Shown here: positions 57,880 to 64,000 of the stretch, in pieces
Layout: the number at the start of each line of letters is the position of its first letter
Position numbering within the stretch: the stretch's first letter is position 1
Assembly: GCA_030867875.1 (NCBI GenBank)
Contig: JAOWCC010001751.1
Span: 20,916,026-20,980,025 of the forward strand
Length of the DNA stretch: 64,000 nucleotides
Direction: 5' to 3'
Source of the DNA: Actinernus sp. WN-2022
Taxonomy: Eukaryota > Cnidaria > Anthozoa > Actiniaria > Actinernidae
Made by a program: the position numbers and the translations under genes
The notes under the pieces: model-generated
Seen by the model: the letters and a program-made list of their open reading frames with translations, nothing else
What the model was told of the DNA's origin: nothing
Databases searched by the model: none

Positions 57880-59980
57880 AAAAATGCACACAAGGCCCTG
57901 ATATGAAATTGAACATAAATGGCTGTGTGACAAGAGATCAGAAAGAAATAGCAGAGGCGCTTAGCTTGGTAGTTATTTTGCCAACATAGCTGATGGTATC
58001 GGAGAAGGAGAGTGTGTAGGTAGAGTGACTGAGTTGGACTTTTTGGATCATCCTAGTGTTAATGCTATAGTGGATCAGGAAGACAAGAACTTCAGCATCG
58101 AATTCCAAACATTCCACACTGATGAAGTGAAGAAAGCACTAAGTGACCTGCCGATCCTAATAAAGCAACTGGTTGGAATTTCATTCAACCAAAAGTCCCA
58201 AACTAGGTGCTGAGGAATTATCTATTCACTTACCATATTGTACGACAATTGTATAACTCAAGGACAATGGCCAAATGAATGGAAGAGGGGTGAATGGGTA
58301 CCGAGCTTTAAGAAGGATGATCACTTAGCTGAGAAAAAGAACAGACCAATACTGAACAGAACAAGTGACAGTAAATAAAGTGTTTGAACAACTACTAGCC
58401 AAACAAGTGACACACAGCTTTGACAATCGGGGAAGTAAATTTCTCACTGCCTATAGAAAAGGGCATAATTGCGAAACAGCTCTTATTCTGCTGATAGAAA
58501 ATTGGATAGATGCAATCGATAAAGGAGAGCAGGTCGGAGTACTATCCACTGATATGAGCAAGGCAATTGACTGTCTGCATCTTGCATCATCCACCTATGC
58601 TTACCAAACTGAAAGCTTACGGTATCTGTGATCACAGCCTTGACCTCATTCGATCTCACTTTTCTGATCGCCCGAGTAGAGTCAAACTTGGGAACATTTG
58701 CAGCACTTGGAAGCAAGTAAACAGAGGCTGCCCTCAAGGATCAGCATTTGGCCCACTATCAGTAGAATCTTTTCCAAAATGACCTGACGTACATATCAAA
58801 TCAAATATCTGTACGTATGCAGACGAATCATCAGTTTTATGAAGTACATATAAAAGTTAGTGAACTACAGGAATGTGCCAAAGAAGCAACTGGCTGGTAT
58901 GACTCAAACTCCCTGAAAGGCAATTTTAAGAAGTATGGAAGTATGACAATAGGTAAACAGAAAGAAGACATCACAGTAAATATAAGTATTAAAGGTGCTG
59001 AGGCAGCAGTCATATGATAATGTGAAGCTGCTAGGAGTCAACATTGACAGTCAACTCAAATTCACTGAGCACATTAGCATAGTTTGCAAAAAGAGCAGCC
59101 AGCGAGTTGGTGTCATTCTGAGGTTAAGGAATCTGATACCAATCCATGCTGAAACTGCAGCTGTATCAAGCTGCGATTCTTCCTCACCTGACATATTACC
59201 ACACAAACTACACAATATGGCATTTCTGCCGGGCAAGTGACTCTACTGAGAAAATTAGAACGCATACAAGAGAGGGCTTTACGAGCTGTCTACTGCGATA
59301 CTGAAACTCTACATATGAGCAGCTATTGAACTGGGGAAAACTACCATCATTACAGAACAGATGGCTGCAGGACATTGCAACTATTATGTACAATTAAAGT
59401 GAAAAACAAACTGTGTCCAAAGTACATCTGTGATTTATTTTTAATTAATAATTCAACATAAGAACAAAAGAGTTCCAAATACGTACTAGATTCAAAACAG
59501 TAACTTATTTTAAGCATTCACTAAAATACCTGGGCCCTATGCTCTGCCTCTGGTGTAAAATTTAATCCAGTATATAAAGAGACCTGCCAACTTTAAAGGC
59601 TTTTAAAAGAATAATCGGAGAGACAGACCTAAATCGATTTTCATTCATTTTATAGTGTCCCCATTTAGTGGCGAGTAACTATACTATGAGGGTCTGAATG
59701 GGGTTAACTGACTACTGACAAACGGCCTTAAAAATAACTGACAACTGATAAATGACGACTTTTTTACTGACAACTGACAACCGAAAAATAACTGACAACT
59801 GACAAATTTGGTGTTTGTGGGTCAAACATTGTAAATTTTCTCTAGCAATGATTAACTAGAGCTAACTGACAACCGGACAAATGGGACAACTGACATGTAG
59901 ACCCCGGCCCCCATTCAGACCCTCTACTATCATCTTAATGATACTGAAATAAAGTTGTTATTATTATTATTATTATTATC
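57880..59980 (+). mobile_element. Degenerate CR1/L2-like LINE reverse transcriptase
   Basis: Broken frames in order: DQKEIAEAL, DEVKKALSDLP, NKVFEQLLAKQVT, AYRKGHNCETALI, VGVLSTDMSKAID, MLTKLKAYGICDHSLDLIR, RGCPQGSAFGPL, TYADE (the YADD catalytic box, altered), VKLLGVNIDSQLKFTEHI, SSQRVGVILRLRNLIP and HSLKYLGP. That is the RT fingers, palm and C-terminal order of CR1/L2-type LINEs. Ends with an AATAAA and (TTA)n tail at 59,950-59,978. Many frameshifts; dead. A 237-bp element is inserted at 59,688. Confidence 0.85.
59688..59924. mobile_element. Small TIR element of TGACAAC repeats, in the LINE tail
   Basis: Ends GAGGGTCTGAATGGGG and CCCCATTCAGACCCTC, flanked by TACTAT direct repeats (59682-59687 and 59925-59930). 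The interior is largely reiterated 'aactgacaactgacaa' phrases. LINE sequence resumes on both sides. Confidence 0.7.
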
Positions 59981-60080
59981 CAAAGACAAATAAGTGTTGA
60001 GACAAAGCAAAGTTTCAATCAAAGTGCCGAACATAATCATTCGCATAATAAATCAGCCACAATCCATTTCGGGCTGGAAA

Positions 60081-60162
60081 TGTCGCTTGTCGTCCAGTTG
60101 TCGCTTGTCGTCCAGTTGTCGCTTGTCGTCCAGTTGTCGCTTGTCGTCCAGTTGTCGCTTGC
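60081..60162. repeat. 18-bp tandem repeat, ~4.5 copies
   Basis: Perfect head-to-tail copies of TGTCGCTTGTCGTCCAGT. 18 is a multiple of 3, but no gene context is seen. Confidence 0.9.
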
Positions 60163-60490
60163 AGTCATATCAAAAACGTGAGTGTACCTTACAAATTAGG
60201 TGTATAAGGTTTTTAGTGTTACAGGTTATCGGCGGTGACGTGTCAGGAGCGGAGTAGACCGATAAAAGCCGCCTGGTGTAGGAACAAGGTACACAACTTG
60301 TCGGCACAGCGGAAAGAGCCTACGAGGTAAGTTGAGGTATATATAACTGCGATTCACGAAGTAGGGCCGAGCTTCGTTTGCATGACAACGAGCTATCCGG
60401 TAGGTATTTAAAAACTTGCAGCAGTCTTCTTGTATTCTTGCAGCAGTCGGAGGAAAGTAGTACATGTTGAAATGTTTGTGTATGATGTTA

Positions 60491-60523
60491 GGGACCGGAC
60501 ACATTATTTAGCACTGAGTAGTA

Positions 60524-60592
<69 letters not shown>

Positions 60593-60795
60593 GGCTACTA
60601 GATTTGCATTGTGGCTAGCCCAAAAAATTGTGACCCTGCAGTTCTCTGGACTCGCAAAATAATGACCCTCCCCTTAGATAAGCCTATGAATATATATAAC
60701 CTATAAAAGAGGAGCATATAAAAATGTGACCCCCCCTAAATGGGAGCATAAAAAATCGTCCCCCCCCCCTACACCGCTAAATAATGTCCGGTCCC
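60491..60795. mobile_element. PIF/Harbinger-like MITE with expanded poly-G
   Basis: Ends GGGACCGGACACATTATT and AATAATGTCCGGTCCC are inverted; TTA flanks both sides (60488-60490 and 60796-60798). The left terminal repeat contains 68 uninterrupted G (60,524-60,591); the equivalent tract on the right is about 10. The Gly-run frame over it is an artefact. Confidence 0.7.
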
Positions 60796-61343
60796 TTAGA
60801 AAGGTGAGGAAGTGTTGGATTATACGTAATCAGTTGAATCTTGTTGGTGTTTTGTTTGTGGCGTCGTTACGAGGTGATATTTATAGCTGAGCGCGTTGAA
60901 ATTGTTGGTCGCCGGAGGAAGGTATGGTTGTAACATCGATAAGGTTTTAATTCATTAGTGCGGAGTTTAAAATTCTCGTTAGTAGCCAGATGCAGCGGAG
61001 AGGAAGAGCTAAACTGAAAGGAATAGCTCAGTTTTTAATTTTCGTATCTAGAGGATGATGTGTTTAATGCCGTTATGTAAGGATACGGCTGTTACGTCGA
61101 GAAATGGAACATGAGTTAATGAATGACAACTGGTGAACTTAATTTATTGAGATAGTCGATTAATATTTTCAGATCATGAAAATATCGTCGATATATCTAC
61201 ATTAAGTGTGAGGCCTTTTTAAGCCGAGCCTAAGAAAGAGCGTTAATGTTGGTAGCGCCACTGATGTACCTGGAGATAAGGTGTTTGCTCAGTTAAACAA
61301 ATGATAATCATGCGATTAAGTCACAAAATCTTTTGGTGAGAAT

Positions 61344-61485
61344 GTGTTCTGTTAATACGAGTTCGAAAAAAATTATGACTCATAATTTTCTTCGAACTCG
61401 TATTAACAAACACATGTACGAAAACAGAGAGTCAGGTGATAAACACCTTAATTTCTTCAAACTCGTATTAACAAACACATAATTA
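61344..61485. repeat. Hairpin plus extra arm copy
   Basis: 'tgttaatacgagttcgaa' and its inverse form a stem (61,344-61,408), and a third copy of the inverse arm follows at 61,453-61,485. Confidence 0.6.
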
Positions 61486-61869
61486 ACTATTTACGAGACT
61501 CAATACCTAAAGCCAGAGAATCACACCCAATAGACAAAGCCCGGCAGACTCTTGAACTCACGGAATGAAAAACGTGTCGAAACCCACAGTTCTTATCGAT
61601 AAAAGACGATATTTATATTTATCTGTTGATGATTCATTTGCAACCATGCAATCCCCAGATACTCCACGTCGCTTCCTACTTCCACGCCGCTCTTTTCCTG
61701 TTTTGCCGACATTCTCCGCAACAGACGATTGGCGATAAGCCATTGAAAAGAGCCGATCGCATACTAAAACAGTCGGGGTGATCGCATAAATTATATTACC
61801 AAGAAAATAGTGTCGGGTCTAGGGGTAATTAAGAGGACTAGACCATTTGTGTCCCATGCCAAGACACAC

Positions 61870-62260
61870 TTATAAAAATCTACGATTCGCCGCTCGATCG
61901 TACAAACTCACTTCGTTTACTGCTGTGAAGTCTGGGATACTGGTGGTAAAGTCCTCTCCGATAACTGCACAAAAGTTCCAAAATAGGGCGGCTAGGCTGA
62001 TCCTAAGTTCTGACTATAAAACGAGCTCCAAATTAGCGAAAGGAGGTCCAAGCGCAAAGCAGTTCTAATGTACAAAACGGCTGTGCATCTTTAAGAGGAT
62101 CTACCTCGAAATTGTGTTAATTTGCCTCAACCAAAAACCGAATTTTTTTTAGTAATGGTGCTAAGCTGTGAAAGAGCTTCCAACCAAAGTGCGCGAAATG
62201 AAGTCTCTTTTTTCTTCTTTAACTGAAGAAGTCGCTACTAGAATTACATTTTAATTAAGA
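61870..62260 (+). mobile_element. Degenerate LINE C-terminal fragment
   Basis: Frames read CCEVWDTGGKVLSDN, KFQNRAARLILSSDYKTSS and VLMYKTAVHL, matching the C-terminal region of CR1/L2-like RT proteins (EVWD..., QNRAARII). Broken by frameshifts. Confidence 0.6.
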
Positions 62261-64000
62261 ATATTTTTTCCACACATTTAACATATAGTAGATAATATAT
62301 TTGTATAGTGTTTGCTTTTTATACATTAGTTAGATTTTCTTGTCATTTTTAAGCACGGCTTCTATGGAAATCAATGTTAAATTGTTAGAATACCCGTGGG
62401 TAAATAAAAATAAAATACATGTAATATATATTAACATCTACTTCCTGTCAGTGATCATGAAGGTGGCTGGAAATATTGTATTCAATATAATTAGCGTTGT
62501 ATCAGCTTTGCCGTAGTCCTTGGACTTCTCATTTACATTAGATTTAGATGAGATCAGAGACGAACAATCAGCAGGATTTTCATTCTCTCTAGCTCTGTGC
62601 ACCTTGTTCTACTCAGTTTCACTTTTCCACTTTCTAAGAATCTCGTTTCCAGAGGCGCGCTTCTTTTGTCGTTTGGTAAAAAAAACGCGGACTCTGGGAG
62701 TTAATGAGATTGGAACTGCCAACTCCGAAATGTGACATTTTCCCCCTGCATACTTGCCAGCATTGCGGAATTCAAATGTGGGACAGTTACGACATGGAAG
62801 TCAAAGACACTTTTCTTTTTCTTACCTTTGCAACCGAGAACCCCTAAAAGGCCGTAAAAAGTGAAATATGGGCAGACAAAAACAAAAATGTTCATGATAC
62901 AAAATAACGGTCGATTATAAGCAAAAATGCAGGACGGAATCGATATTTTCACGGCTATGTGGCCAGAGGACGCTGAATGACTAAAATCCGCAGAATCCGG
63001 AACGGTAGGCAAGTATGTAGTCTGATGAGTAAAAGGGTATTAACAAGGCTGATCGTACATTTCTTAAGAATATGTGTCATATAAATCTTGTGCCAGAGCA
63101 TGCAAATAAAGTGACAGTAGCTTAGCACTATATGATTTGAGTTAGAAAAAAAGACTAGTGGTAGTTAACAAATTTACAATAGTTTTACCGTAAAAATCAT
63201 GCATTGCCATTGGCGCAATTTTGATCCGAGCACATGTTTCCTCAGCGGTAATCATGCACTCAACACTATATAAACCGTTTCCCCACCCACAATTCCCTCT
63301 TTTTCTCTGACGAAGGGCTGGCGCTCGAAACGTCAGCTGCTACTCGCTTTCCACGGCGGTTAGCATACCTCAATCGACTTTAGTTGATTATATACCAGTG
63401 TTTACTTTTGGTGACGTAGCGACGTTGTTACTAAGGGATACGAGTAGGAAAAGAACACCAGCTGAGAAGAGGAAGAGTTGTCCTATCGCCATACTTGGAT
63501 CTCTTGAGCTTGCGCACGAACTACCGAGTGCGTGCTTAGGCCGTTGGAGTTGGTTGCCCGATTAAGGTATGCTAATCACTGCGAGCTGCTACTCGGTTAG
63601 CATCCTTAATCGACTTCTTTCTGTTATACCGTCCCTTTCCGTTATATATGCGCGTGCAACTCATCTGCACGTGCAGAATGTATTTTCGTAATTACGTCTG
63701 CACGCACACATTACATTTCCCGTTACATAATAATCTTTAATCCATCAAATACCAACAGTGGTTCATAGGATAAACTACGAAGTAATAAGTACTGAAGACG
63801 GTGGTACAACTATTAAATATAGTTAAGATACAGTGACAATACTTTGCAACCAATTTCATAATAGAGACATCATGCATAATATTGCATATGCGCGTGCAAC
63901 TCAACTACACATGCACCAATTAACATATATGCGTGTGCATCTCTTCGTGTTTGATTATTGGGAACTCCGCTCATGGGCTTGCCTATATATATATGTTGTA
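62261..64000. other. Gene-free end of window
   Basis: No exon recognised. Contains a hammerhead-like motif at 63,307 and, at 63,645-63,940, three copies of 'atatgcgcgtgcaactca' or close variants. Confidence 0.4.
63307..63336 (+). ncRNA. Hammerhead-like motif with intact core
   Basis: CTGACGA, a stem II (GGGC...GCTC), CGAAA and ACGTC, giving a two-base helix III (AC/GU) and a possible cleavage after GTC. The same arrangement is known from Penelope-like retroelement hammerheads. The flanking bases pair only weakly as stem I. A trailing 80 bases is shared with 44,607-44,680, and part recurs at 63,575-63,630. Confidence 0.45.

Noticed and set aside
60430..60618. Poly-glycine open frame
   Set aside because: Produced by the 68-G run inside a MITE end.
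62701..63012. 103-aa minus-strand frame as a gene
   Set aside because: No motif, no splice signals in support, and part of it resembles a repeat seen near 57,190.

Overview
The window looks like nuclear DNA of an anthozoan cnidarian, most likely a stony coral. This is an inference. It rests on short split exons with GT-AG introns, an SH2D4-type animal signalling gene, a VIAAT/SLC32-type transporter relic, tRNA-derived SINEs, many degraded CR1/L2-like non-LTR retrotransposon tails, and a very high density of short hairpin and terminal-inverted-repeat DNA elements. No bacterial-type operon, CRISPR array or functional structural RNA gene was seen.

Layout. 1-3.7 kb: repeats only. 3.78-4.96 kb (-): a PM20D2-like (M20 peptidase) gene, uninterrupted by introns, broken by one in-frame TGA. 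5.77-8.12 kb: a 239-bp tandem array of about ten near-identical copies grown from the end of a MITE. 8.4-13.5 kb: mostly featureless, with one TTAA-flanked element. 13.52-19.44 kb: a complete 5.92-kb DNA transposon with terminal inverted repeats of about 185 bp, a CAGA target duplication, and one intact two-exon gene of about 1,478 aa. That gene joins N-terminal zinc motifs, a putative transposase core, an XPG/PIN-like nuclease and a CXC cysteine domain; it best fits the Academ superfamily. The transposon sits inside the 5' coding end of an SLC32/VIAAT-like gene whose remainder (19.44-20.69 kb) is full of frameshifts. 20.7-32 kb: nested inverted-repeat elements, a SINE, a foldback hairpin, a fragment resembling a Crypton or integrase-like protein, and a histone-type promoter remnant.

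32.2-44.9 kb (-): the only clearly functional host gene, an SH2D4A/B-like adaptor rebuilt here from eight coding exons (741 aa, phases consistent throughout). It has the conserved SH2D4 N-terminus, a long Glu/Lys/Arg-rich coiled coil, a proline-rich linker and a C-terminal SH2 domain with an intact FLVR arginine. Its introns are packed with LINE fragments and MITEs. 44.9-64 kb: no convincing host gene. There are nested transposons, including a 3.5-kb element with 8-bp duplications that contains a LINE tail, hairpins, a SINE and a piggyBac-like MITE; a 1.45-kb CCGGTG-ended element with CCCC/GGGG arrays; a degenerate LINE itself split by a small element; a 68-G run inside a MITE terminus; and hammerhead-ribozyme-like motifs typical of Penelope-like elements.

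The strongest candidate for an unusual system is the 13.5-19.4 kb autonomous element. It retains full ORFs, a canonical intron, a poly(A) signal, TIRs and a target duplication, and it disrupts an identifiable gene.
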